From Rhizobium sp. (lineage in GTDB: Bacteria > Pseudomonadota > Alphaproteobacteria > Rhizobiales > Rhizobiaceae): a stretch of DNA of 10,402 nt. Made by a program: the position numbers and the translations under genes. How positions within the stretch are numbered: the first letter of the stretch is position 1; every line of letters starts with the position of its first letter. Below are positions 1 to 6,904 of the stretch, one piece after another. The stretch spans positions 10,855 to 21,256 of the forward strand of contig DNPN01000212.1 of assembly GCA_003501385.1 (NCBI GenBank), in the 5' to 3' direction. Under the pieces are notes generated by a model. That model saw only the letters and a list, made by a program, of their open reading frames with translations, had not been told where the DNA came from and made no database searches.

Positions 1-1042
1 GCCGCTGTTTGCCGAAAAGGCCCGTGAGCTGATTTCCAAGGATAAGGTGTCCGCCGTTTTCGGTTGCTGGACATCAGTATCGCGCAAATCGGTTCTGCCG
101 GTGTTCAAGGAACTGGATTCGGTTCTGTTCTATCCTGTGCAGTTTGAGGGTGAAGAGAGCGAGCGCAACGTGTTCTACACGGGTGCAGCACCGAACCAGC
201 AGGCTATTCCAGCTGTTGACTATTTGATGGAAAAAGAAGGCGTTGAGCGCTGGGTGCTGGAAGGCACAGACTATGTTTACCCGCGCACCACCAACAAGGT
301 GCTGGAAGCTTACCTGAAGTCCAAGGGCGTCAAGGCCGAAGATATCAAGGTGAATTACACCCCCTTCGGCTTCTCTGATTGGCAGACCGAAGTGGCAGCC
401 ATCAAGAAATTTGGTGGCGCTGGCAAAAAGACTGCTGTGATCTCGACTGTTAATGGCGATGCCAACGTGCCGTTCTACAAGGAATTGGGCAATCAGGGCG
501 TCAAGGCTGAAGACATTCCCGTCATGGCCTTCTCGGTTGGCGAAGAAGAGCTGGCTGGTATCGACACCAAGCCGCTGGTGGGCCATTTGGCTGCGTGGAA
601 CTACTTTGAATCCGTTGACACACCGATCAATGCCGAATTCATCAAGACCTGGCATGCCTTTACCAAGAACGACAAGCGCGTGACCAATGACCCGATGGAA
701 GCCGCCTATATTGGCTTCAACATGTGGGTGAAGGCGGTTGAAAAGGCAGGCACGGCTGATCCAGACAAGGTGATTGATGCGCTGGTGGGCGTCTCCGTGC
801 CAAACCTGACGGGTGGTTACGCCACCATGATGCCAAGCCACTACATCACCAAGCCAGTGCTGATTGGCGAAGTGCAGGAAAATGGCCAGTTCGATATCGT
901 CTCTCAGACACCGGAAGTGGTTGGCGACGAATGGTCGGATTACCTGCCAGACTCCAAGGATCTGATTGCTGATTGGCGGATGCCGATGAACTGCGGCAAC
1001 TTCAACGTCAAGACCGGCAAGTGCGGCGGCAAAGGCTCGTAA
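1..1042 (+). CDS. urtA: Urea ABC transporter substrate-binding protein UrtA (5' end cut off by window)
   Basis: Periplasmic binding protein that captures urea and delivers it to the UrtBC permease. The reading frame is open from the first bases (first full codon at 2, giving PLFAEKAREL) and ends with TAA at 1040-1042, leaving 346 residues. UrtA proteins are usually a little over 400 residues, so the signal peptide and roughly the first 80 residues lie upstream. The GTG at 47 is an internal valine, not the start. Family hallmarks are SRKSVLPVFK (residues 27-36 of the visible part), the YPVQFEGEE segment, TGAAPNQQAIPAVDYLM and the C-terminal cysteine pair in MNCGNFNVKTGKC. These match the type I periplasmic-binding fold of the UrtA/FmdD/AmiC group. 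It is followed by a terminator hairpin and then urtB. Only the amide paralogue FmdD is a real alternative, and the urtBCDE-ure context argues for urea. Confidence 0.95.
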   Translation, partial: PLFAEKARELISKDKVSAVFGCWTSVSRKSVLPVFKELDSVLFYPVQFEGEESERNVFYTGAAPNQQAIPAVDYLMEKEGVERWVLEGTDYVYPRTTNKVLEAYLKSKGVKAEDIKVNYTPFGFSDWQTEVAAIKKFGGAGKKTAVISTVNGDANVPFYKELGNQGVKAEDIPVMAFSVGEEELAGIDTKPLVGHLAAWNYFESVDTPINAEFIKTWHAFTKNDKRVTNDPMEAAYIGFNMWVKAVEKAGTADPDKVIDALVGVSVPNLTGGYATMMPSHYITKPVLIGEVQENGQFDIVSQTPEVVGDEWSDYLPDSKDLIADWRMPMNCGNFNVKTGKCGGKGS

Positions 1043-1062
1043 TATCCCCAGCCTGAAACTTG

Positions 1063-1092
1063 CTGCGGGTGCTTCAGCATCCGCAGTTTTTT
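1063..1092 (+). terminator. Intrinsic terminator/attenuator between urtA and urtB
   Basis: CTGCGGGTGC (1063-1072) pairs with GCATCCGCAG (1077-1086) across a TTCA loop, with one G-T wobble in a 10-bp GC-rich stem. Six T residues follow directly (1087-1092). This is the classic Rho-independent layout, 21 nt after the urtA stop. Because urtBCDE continue on the same strand 38 nt later with no obvious promoter in between, it probably acts as a partial terminator giving more urtA than urtBCDE mRNA. That role is inference. Confidence 0.8.
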
Positions 1093-1129
1093 CCCTTTCC
1101 ATCGGGAAGCCATTTTGAGAGGGGCCGGA

Positions 1130-2761
1130 ATGTTACGATCCTGTTTGAACCATCTGTCATCTGTGCTGGCTGCCGGGCTTTTGCTGATCCTGGCTTTTGG
1201 CCTCTCGGTGGCCCGTGCTGATGATGATCCGGCCAGCCTGATCAAAGCGCTCGGCACAGCCGACTTCGCTCAAGCTGAGAAAATTATCGAAGCACTTGGC
1301 AAGACGGGCGATATTAAAATCGTGCCCGCCCTTGAAGCCCTGAGCGGCGGTGATCTTTACGCCCGCAAAGCCGATGGTGCCGTGTTCATCACCAAATCCG
1401 CAGGCGGCAAGCTGGCGCTGATTGACCCCGTTACGGGAACAGATGCCGGGCAGGAAGCCAAGGCGGCGATGGTGAAGATCAAGATCAACAATGGTCTTCG
1501 TCGCGCTATCCGCTCGGCCCAAGGTGGTTTGACGTTGCTCAGCCCCGACCGTGCCGTGCGGCTTACCGCTGCTGATGCACTGCTGAAGGCTCCGAGCGAG
1601 GAAAATCTGGAATTGCTGGATACGGCGCTGTCCAAAGAACAGGATGGCGAGGTCAAAAAGCTTCTGGTGCAGGCGCAAGCCGTATCTCTTCTCACCTCCA
1701 GCCGTCCGATTGATGAAAAGCGTGGTGCCATCAAGGTTATTCGCGGCCTTGGCGGGCAAGATGCCCTTTCCATTCTCGGCAATGCCGCCCAAACAGCCGA
1801 TCCAGCCCTGAAGGGCGATATTGATGCCGCCATTGCCTCGCTCACACATGAAGCCGCATTGTGGAATTCAGCGCAGAATATTTCCTATGGTATTTCCCTT
1901 GGCTCCGTTTTGTTGCTGGCGGCCATTGGTCTGGCCATCACTTTTGGCGTCATGGGCATTATCAACATGGCCCATGGTGAAATGGTGATGCTGGGGGCCT
2001 ATTCCACCTTTGTGGTGCAGCAGGTCATTCGGGCGCACGCACCGGGCTTGTTTGAATGGTCTTTGGCCTTTGCACTGCCTGTGGCGTTTATTGTCACAGC
2101 GGGTTTTGGTCTGGTGATTGAGCGGCTTGTCATTCGCTTTCTCTATGGTCGCCCGCTGGAAACCCTGCTGGCCACATGGGGCATTTCCTTGATGCTGCAA
2201 CAATTGGTACGCTCCATCTTCGGCCCCACCAATCAGGAGGTTGCCAACCCCATCTGGATGTCCGGCTCCTTTGCTTTGGGTGGCCTGACCATCACTTGGA
2301 ACCGTCTGTGGATTTTGGCCTTTTCGCTTGCCGTGTTCTTTGCCTTGCTGATGCTTTTGAAGCGCTCGGCCTTTGGCTTGCAAATGCGCGCCGTAACACA
2401 AAACCGCCGCATGGCCTCCAGCATGGGCATTAGAACCCCTTGGGTGGATGCGTTCACCTTTGCACTCGGCTCCGGCATTGCCGGCATGGCGGGTGTGGCG
2501 CTGTCGCAGATCGATAACGTGTCGCCTAATCTTGGTCAGGGCTACATTATCGACAGTTTCATGGTCGTGGTGTTTGGCGGCGTTGGTAATCTTTGGGGCA
2601 CATTGGTGGGAGCGTTCTCACTGGGCATTCTCAACAAGTTTCTTGAACCCTATGCCGGGGCCGTTCTGGGCAAAATCCTCGTGCTGGTTCTCATCATCCT
2701 GTTTATCCAGAAGCGGCCGCGCGGTCTCTTCGCACTCAAGGGAAGGGCGGTGGAAGCATGA
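1130..2761 (+). CDS. urtB: Urea ABC transporter permease UrtB
   Basis: Inner-membrane permease of the LivH/BPD_transp_2 type, which pairs with UrtC to form the urea channel. I start it at ATG 1130 (543 aa) because GAGAGGGG (1117-1124) sits at Shine-Dalgarno distance; an in-frame TTG at 1115 has no such site. Residues about 1-30 look like a signal peptide (hydrophobic LAAGLLLILAFGL ending in ARA). A mostly soluble, helical region of about 215 residues follows and is predicted to be periplasmic. From about residue 250 the permease core begins, with hydrophobic helices and the LivH-like GVMGIINMAHGEMVMLGAY segment. The long N-terminal extension is typical of UrtB and separates it from LivH, which is about 300 aa. 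The stop overlaps the urtC start (ATGA), suggesting coupled translation. Confidence 0.95.
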   Translation: MLRSCLNHLSSVLAAGLLLILAFGLSVARADDDPASLIKALGTADFAQAEKIIEALGKTGDIKIVPALEALSGGDLYARKADGAVFITKSAGGKLALIDPVTGTDAGQEAKAAMVKIKINNGLRRAIRSAQGGLTLLSPDRAVRLTAADALLKAPSEENLELLDTALSKEQDGEVKKLLVQAQAVSLLTSSRPIDEKRGAIKVIRGLGGQDALSILGNAAQTADPALKGDIDAAIASLTHEAALWNSAQNISYGISLGSVLLLAAIGLAITFGVMGIINMAHGEMVMLGAYSTFVVQQVIRAHAPGLFEWSLAFALPVAFIVTAGFGLVIERLVIRFLYGRPLETLLATWGISLMLQQLVRSIFGPTNQEVANPIWMSGSFALGGLTITWNRLWILAFSLAVFFALLMLLKRSAFGLQMRAVTQNRRMASSMGIRTPWVDAFTFALGSGIAGMAGVALSQIDNVSPNLGQGYIIDSFMVVVFGGVGNLWGTLVGAFSLGILNKFLEPYAGAVLGKILVLVLIILFIQKRPRGLFALKGRAVEA

Positions 2762-3921
2762 TCACCTCGTTTTTGCTGCGCTCGCTGGATCGTAAAATCC
2801 TGATTGCCATTGGCCTGCTGCTGTTGGCGGCCATCATCGTGCCGGTTCTCAGTCTGGCGGTGCCGGAAGGAAATGCCCTGCATATGCCCACCTATCTGGT
2901 GGCGCTGTTTGGTAAGTACCTCACCTATGCCATGCTGGCCTTGGCGCTGGATCTGGTCTGGGGCTTTTGCGGTATTCTCTCGCTGGGCCATGGGGCGTTT
3001 TTCGCGCTCGGCGGCTATGCCATGGGCATGTATCTGATGCGCCAGATTGGCCCGCGTGGCGTCTATGGCGATCCGATTCTGCCCGATTTCATGGTGTTTT
3101 TGAGCTGGAAAACCCTGCCATGGTTCTGGCATGGCTTTGACATGTTCTGGTTTGCCGCGCTTATGGTGTTTGTCGCCCCCGGTCTGCTGGCCTTTGTGTT
3201 TGGTTGGTTTGCCTTCCGCTCCCGCGTTAATGGCGTCTATCTGTCGATCATCACCCAAGCCATGACCTACGCGCTGCTGCTGGCGTTTTTCCGCAACGAT
3301 ATGGGCTTTGGCGGCAACAATGGCCTGACGGATTTTAAAGACATTCTTGGCTTTAACATTCAGGCCGATGGCACCCGCGCCGCCCTGTTTGCCATCACGG
3401 CTGTGACCTTGGCGCTATCCCTCATGCTGGCCTCTGCCATTGTGCGTTCCAAATACGGCAAGGTGCTGGTGGGCATTCGCGATGCCGAGAGCCGCACCCG
3501 CTTTCTGGGCTACCGGGTGGAGCATATGAAACTGTTCACCTTCGTGGTGTCGGCCATGATGGCAGGCGTTGCCGGTGCGCTTTACGTGCCACAGATCGGC
3601 ATTATCAACCCCGGCGAATTTGCCCCTGCCAATTCCATCGAAGTGGTGATCTGGACGGCCGTGGGCGGCCGCGCCACGCTGATCGGGCCGATTATCGGTG
3701 CCATCCTCGTCAACGGCGGCAAGACCATCTTTACCGGATTGTTCCCCAATGCATGGCTGTTTGCGCTGGGCGGTTTGTTTGTGCTGGTCACGCTGTTTTT
3801 GCCCAAGGGCATTGTTGGGACTGTTGCGCAACTCTGGGGCCGCCGCAAGGAATATAGCGATGCCGCCGCCGCTGAACTCGCCCACAAAACCGCCCAGAAC
3901 ACTGTGGAGCTGAAGCCATGA
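2758..3921 (+). CDS. urtC: Urea ABC transporter permease UrtC
   Basis: Second inner-membrane permease of the urea importer, LivM/BPD_transp_2 family, 387 aa, a usual length for UrtC. It is strongly hydrophobic, with membrane segments near residues 13-35, 45-70 and 75-95 and several more to about 355. The LivM-like signature GFCGILSLGHGAFFALGGYA (residues 69-88) and the segment GIRDAESRTRFLGYRVEHMK, probably part of the cytoplasmic coupling loop that contacts the ATPases, are visible. The C-terminus is a short polar tail. The ATG at 2758 overlaps the urtB TGA and the TGA at 3919-3921 overlaps the urtD ATG, so translation of urtB-urtC-urtD is likely coupled. No truncation or frameshift is seen. 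Confidence 0.95.
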   Translation: MITSFLLRSLDRKILIAIGLLLLAAIIVPVLSLAVPEGNALHMPTYLVALFGKYLTYAMLALALDLVWGFCGILSLGHGAFFALGGYAMGMYLMRQIGPRGVYGDPILPDFMVFLSWKTLPWFWHGFDMFWFAALMVFVAPGLLAFVFGWFAFRSRVNGVYLSIITQAMTYALLLAFFRNDMGFGGNNGLTDFKDILGFNIQADGTRAALFAITAVTLALSLMLASAIVRSKYGKVLVGIRDAESRTRFLGYRVEHMKLFTFVVSAMMAGVAGALYVPQIGIINPGEFAPANSIEVVIWTAVGGRATLIGPIIGAILVNGGKTIFTGLFPNAWLFALGGLFVLVTLFLPKGIVGTVAQLWGRRKEYSDAAAAELAHKTAQNTVELKP

Positions 3922-4673
3922 GCGATAAAACCACCAGCAGCTTGCTGTATCTCGATGGTGTCTGCGTCTCCTTTGATGGGTTTAAGGCACTGAACTCCCT
4001 CTCTTTCGTGGTCGAACCCGGCGAGCTTCGCGCCATCATCGGTCCCAATGGTGCGGGCAAAACCACGATGATGGACATCATCACCGGCAAAACCCGGCCC
4101 GATAGCGGCGAGGTGTTTTTCGACGGCGGCAAGGTTGATCTTACCAAGCGCGACGAGGCCGAGATTGCCCAGCTTGGCATTGGCCGCAAATTCCAAAAAC
4201 CCACGGTGTTCGAAAGCCATACCGTGTGGGACAATCTGGAACTGGCGCTGAACAAGCCGCGTGGCGTTTTCTCTACGCTGTTTTACCGCATGAGCGCGCA
4301 GGACCGGGAGCGGATCGACAATATTTTGGAGACGGTCCGGCTGACCCACCGCAAAAACGATCTCGCCGCCAATCTCAGCCACGGCCAAAAGCAATGGCTG
4401 GAAATTGGCATGTTGTTGGCGCAGGAGCCGAAATTGCTGCTGGTGGACGAACCAGTGGCGGGCATGACCGATGCGGAAACAGCGGAAACAGCCATTCTGT
4501 TGCGTGAAATCGCCAAGACCCGATCAGTCGTGGTGGTGGAGCACGACATGGGCTTTATCCGCGATCTGGGCGTGAAAGTGACCTGTCTTGCCGAAGGTTC
4601 TGTGCTGGCCGAAGGCTCGATTGATTTTGTCTCCAACGATCAGCGCGTGATCGAAAATTATCTGGGGCGGTGA
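3918..4673 (+). CDS. urtD: Urea ABC transporter ATP-binding protein UrtD
   Basis: Cytoplasmic ATPase of the urea importer, LivG-like, 251 aa. All ABC motifs are present: Walker A GPNGAGKT (residues 42-49), signature LSHGQ (153-157), Walker B LLLVDEP (172-178, catalytic Glu following Asp) and the switch histidine in VEHDM (H209). The signature is LSHGQ rather than the common LSGGQ, which I recall as normal for UrtD. The insertion between Walker A and the signature and the C-terminal VIENYLGR are LivG/UrtD-like. Together with UrtE it should form the heterodimer that powers UrtBC. The start overlaps the urtC stop by four bases, and one base separates its stop from urtE. Confidence 0.95.
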   Translation: MSDKTTSSLLYLDGVCVSFDGFKALNSLSFVVEPGELRAIIGPNGAGKTTMMDIITGKTRPDSGEVFFDGGKVDLTKRDEAEIAQLGIGRKFQKPTVFESHTVWDNLELALNKPRGVFSTLFYRMSAQDRERIDNILETVRLTHRKNDLAANLSHGQKQWLEIGMLLAQEPKLLLVDEPVAGMTDAETAETAILLREIAKTRSVVVVEHDMGFIRDLGVKVTCLAEGSVLAEGSIDFVSNDQRVIENYLGR

Positions 4674-4674
4674 T

Positions 4675-5370
4675 ATGCTGACAGTTGAAAACGTCAATCT
4701 TCATTATGGTGCCGCTCAGGCACTGCGTTCTGTGAGCCTGACAGCACCAATGGGCAAGATCACCTGCGTGCTGGGCCGCAATGGTGTGGGCAAAAGCTCG
4801 CTGCTGCGGGCTATCACCGGGCAGCATCCGGTTTCTAGCGGCACGGTGAGCTTTGATGGCAAGAGCCTGAATGGTCTGGCCCCGTTTAACCGCGCAAGGC
4901 AAGGTGTTGGCTATGTGCCGCAGGGGCGCGAGATTTTTCCGCTGTTGTCGGTGAAGGAAAATCTCGAAACCGGCTTTGCACCGCTGCCTCGCCGCGATCG
5001 CTCCATTCCCGATGACATTTTCAGCCTGTTTCCGGTGCTGGAAAGCATGTTGGCGCGGCGCGGCGGGGATTTGTCCGGCGGTCAGCAGCAGCAATTGGCC
5101 ATTGGCCGGGCCATGGTCACGCGGCCCAAAATTCTGGTGCTGGATGAGCCAACTGAGGGCATTCAGCCATCGATCATCAAGGATATTGGCCGGGCTATTC
5201 GCTATTTGCGCGATTCAACCGGCATGGCGATTTTGCTGGTGGAGCAATACCTGGATTTTTGCCGTGAGCTGGCTGATCATGTTTACATCATGGATCGCGG
5301 GGAAATTGTGCATGAAGGCCCAGCCGAAGTGCTTGATACGGCAGAGGCGCGCCGCCATTTGACCGTATAA
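4675..5370 (+). CDS. urtE: Urea ABC transporter ATP-binding protein UrtE
   Basis: Second ATPase of the urea importer, LivF-like, 231 aa. Visible motifs are Walker A GRNGVGKS (residues 34-41), Q-loop region VPQGREIFPLLSV (81-93), signature LSGGQ (133-137) and Walker B ILVLDEP (153-159). The switch position is a glutamine (LLVEQY, Q191) instead of histidine, as in LivF-type subunits, so UrtD with H209 carries the canonical switch residue. The ATG at 4675 follows the urtD TGA after one base, with GGGGCGG upstream as a modest ribosome site within the urtD 3' end. This is the last gene of the transporter operon. I see no convincing terminator directly after it. Confidence 0.95.
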   Translation: MLTVENVNLHYGAAQALRSVSLTAPMGKITCVLGRNGVGKSSLLRAITGQHPVSSGTVSFDGKSLNGLAPFNRARQGVGYVPQGREIFPLLSVKENLETGFAPLPRRDRSIPDDIFSLFPVLESMLARRGGDLSGGQQQQLAIGRAMVTRPKILVLDEPTEGIQPSIIKDIGRAIRYLRDSTGMAILLVEQYLDFCRELADHVYIMDRGEIVHEGPAEVLDTAEARRHLTV

Positions 5371-5554
5371 GGGACGTTTGTTTGCTTCGCATGCCTTGTG
5401 AAAGACAAAAGGGCAAGATGTCGCTTACCATAGTTGCGAATACCTCACAAAGTGTGTTTGACACACAAGCGTCTTGAAGATTCGTTAGCAGGTTTTACTT
5501 GAAGCTCCTCGTTGTTGTGATAATTTCGCGTATCTTCTGGCAAAAGGCGACCTG
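5371..5554 (+). promoter_or_regulatory. urtE-esterase intergenic region with palindrome over a TTGACA box
   Basis: This 184-bp non-coding gap is the longest in the window. A perfect inverted repeat, GTGTGT (5452-5457) TTG ACACAC (5461-5466), overlaps a consensus -35 box TTGACA (5458-5463). Seventeen bases downstream the -10 position reads TTCGTT (5481-5486), which is poor. A second GATAAT (5519-5524) is only 14 bases from TTGAAG (5499-5504), too close for a standard promoter. The region therefore plausibly holds the esterase promoter and an operator, but the exact elements are uncertain. No sigma-54 element with correct spacing and no strong terminator after urtE were found. Confidence 0.35.
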
Positions 5555-6718
5555 ATGACACATTCCGGACTTTTCAGTCTGCGGCGGCTGCATGTTTTTG
5601 TATGTTTACTTGCAACACCCTTGTTGTTTTTCATCGGTGTCACTGGGCCCGCACTTGCGGCATCCGGTTGCGGGCTGACAGCGCGTCCGGGTCTGCAAGA
5701 GATTTCGTTTGAGTCCGATGGTTTGCAGCGGCGCGTGGTGGTGTTTGTGCCGCCGGGTTACAGCGCCAAGACAAAATTGCCGGTGGTGTTTGATCTGCAT
5801 GGGTCCAACAGTTTCCCGCGCGCGCAATTGACACAGAGTGCATGGCCAGATGTGGCTGCCGAGAATGGTTTTATCGTTGCTGCTCCTGAGGGCGGGCTGA
5901 ATGGAAAATTGCCCAACACCCATGCCTGGAATGTGCCGGGTGTGACACCGGGCGGCGGGCCGGATGATGCCGAGTTTTTGAACGAGGCGATTGACCAGGT
6001 CAAAGCCAGATTTTGTGTGGATGATACCCGCCTGTTTGCGTCGGGCTATTCTGGCGGTGGCCGTATGCTGTCGCAATATATTTGCAATGGCAATCGTGAT
6101 TTTTCGGCTGCGGGCTTTGTCATGAGCCTGCGGGCCGGCTATCCCATGCAGCAGCAGGGCAAATGGATGCCTGATTCCAAAACATGTCATCCGGCGCAGC
6201 CGGTGTCGATCATCGCCTTTTGGGGCGCAAAAGATAACACCAATCCCTATGCTGGTGGCGGCAAGCCCTATTGGCAATATGGTGGCCAGATGGCGCTGAA
6301 CCGCTGGGCCGAGCTGGATGGCTGCGCAGGGCCTGAAAAGGTCAGCAAGGGCGTCAAGATTTCCTCTGCACAGTTTGATCGCTGCAAGGGCGGCGCGCAA
6401 ATCCTGTCTTATACCATTGCCGACCAGACCCATGATTGGCCCGCCAAAACCATCAGTTTTTCACCCGTGGGCACGGCGACGGAAAAGACAAAGGTGAGCG
6501 ACGCTGATGGCCTTTATGCCGCCAAGCGGATGTGGGCGTTTTTTGCCAATAGCAATGGGCGTTTGATTGCCGATGGCGTGGCGAAAACCACCTGTGCCAG
6601 CTCCGATAAGAGCGGCTCTCCATCATCCTCCATGGTCGATCCTGCTTGTCCGGCAGCATTGAAAGCCACGGTCAAGCCGAAGGTTGTGGATGGGCCTATG
6701 GCCGCTGACGCGCTTTGA
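5555..6718 (+). CDS. Secreted LpqC/PHB-depolymerase-family esterase (feruloyl esterase-like)
   Basis: Predicted exported alpha/beta-hydrolase, 387 aa. Residues 1-36 form a signal peptide: basic RR at 10-11, a hydrophobic core, and likely cleavage after ALAA. The mature part shows LPVVFDLHGSN (oxyanion HG at 82-83), the nucleophile elbow GYSGG (164-168, Ser166) and a His in THDWP (H293). The acid is possibly D227 in GAKDNTNPY. This matches the COG3509/Esterase_PHB family. The mature protein has eight cysteines (39, 154, 177, 211, 257, 277, 347, 365), an even number as expected for a disulphide-bonded secreted esterase of the feruloyl type. Substrate is not determined; PHB, feruloyl or acetyl esters are all possible. 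The last 35 residues are low in complexity. AAGG at 5543-5546 supports the ATG. It sits between transporter and urease genes but has no known role in urea use, and its own terminator follows. Confidence 0.8.
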   Translation: MTHSGLFSLRRLHVFVCLLATPLLFFIGVTGPALAASGCGLTARPGLQEISFESDGLQRRVVVFVPPGYSAKTKLPVVFDLHGSNSFPRAQLTQSAWPDVAAENGFIVAAPEGGLNGKLPNTHAWNVPGVTPGGGPDDAEFLNEAIDQVKARFCVDDTRLFASGYSGGGRMLSQYICNGNRDFSAAGFVMSLRAGYPMQQQGKWMPDSKTCHPAQPVSIIAFWGAKDNTNPYAGGGKPYWQYGGQMALNRWAELDGCAGPEKVSKGVKISSAQFDRCKGGAQILSYTIADQTHDWPAKTISFSPVGTATEKTKVSDADGLYAAKRMWAFFANSNGRLIADGVAKTTCASSDKSGSPSSSMVDPACPAALKATVKPKVVDGPMAADAL

Positions 6719-6741
6719 TGGCACGGACACAATCTCAAACA

Positions 6742-6784
6742 CGGGCTCCAAACCACGTCGCGGTTTGGAGCCCGAAATATTTTT
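6742..6784 (+). terminator. Strong intrinsic terminator after the esterase gene
   Basis: A perfect 13-bp stem is formed by CGGGCTCCAAACC (6742-6754) and GGTTTGGAGCCCG (6762-6774) around a 7-nt loop. The run AAATATTTTT follows and ends at 6784. It lies 23 nt after the esterase stop and isolates that gene from the urease operon. The A-rich flank immediately before the stem is short, so termination in the reverse direction is less likely. Confidence 0.88.
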
Positions 6785-6799
6785 GGCGCAGTCAATGCT
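6783..6799 (+). promoter_or_regulatory. Candidate sigma-54 (RpoN) promoter of the urease operon
   Basis: TTGGCGCAGTCAATGCT has GG at 6785-6786 and GC at 6797-6798, exactly ten bases apart. It differs from the TTGGCAC-N5-TTGCW consensus at two positions. Transcription would start near 6810, about 95 nt before the preferred ureD start. RpoN/NtrC control of urease under nitrogen limitation is plausible for this group. I see no clear paired NtrC sites upstream, so this remains a candidate. Its first Ts are the last Ts of the esterase terminator. Confidence 0.5.
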
Positions 6800-6873
6800 G
6801 ACGGGTCGATTTTGGCTTGAATGCAACCGCCTTGATGTGTGACTTCTTCTTTTTATCAAAGTGTTGACGTGCC

Positions 6874-6889
6874 GGATCTTTCAAGATCC
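6874..6889 (+). repeat. Perfect palindrome in the ureD leader
   Basis: GGATCTT (6874-6880), TC, AAGATCC (6883-6889) is a perfect 7-bp inverted repeat ending three bases before the AAAGGGGAA Shine-Dalgarno of ureD. It could be an operator. As RNA, a 2-nt loop is too tight, so the hairpin would open to a 5-6-bp stem next to the ribosome site. Function unknown. Confidence 0.4.
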
Positions 6890-6904
6890 ATAAAGGGGAA
6901 CAAT

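Noticed and set aside
47..49. GTG 47 as a urtA start
   Set aside because: The frame is open upstream with conserved UrtA sequence (PLFAEKARELISKDK), so the codon is internal.
74..1102. Long open frame of 342 codons on the minus strand opposite urtA
   Set aside because: It mirrors the conserved urtA gene, has no recognisable domain, and similar antisense frames occur opposite most genes here because of codon bias.
1115..1129. TTG 1115 as the urtB start
   Set aside because: It lies within or before the Shine-Dalgarno GAGAGGGG that serves ATG 1130, and it would add only five residues before a good signal peptide.
5384..5416. Possible terminator after urtE
   Set aside because: Only short TTGT/ACAA pairing is present and no T tract follows.
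5499..5524. TTGAAG / GATAAT promoter before the esterase gene
   Set aside because: The spacer is only 14 bases, too short for a normal sigma-70 type promoter.
6812..6826. Second sigma-54-like sequence TTGGCTTGAATGCAA upstream of ureD
   Set aside because: GG and GC are separated by seven bases instead of ten, so RpoN would not be expected to recognise it.
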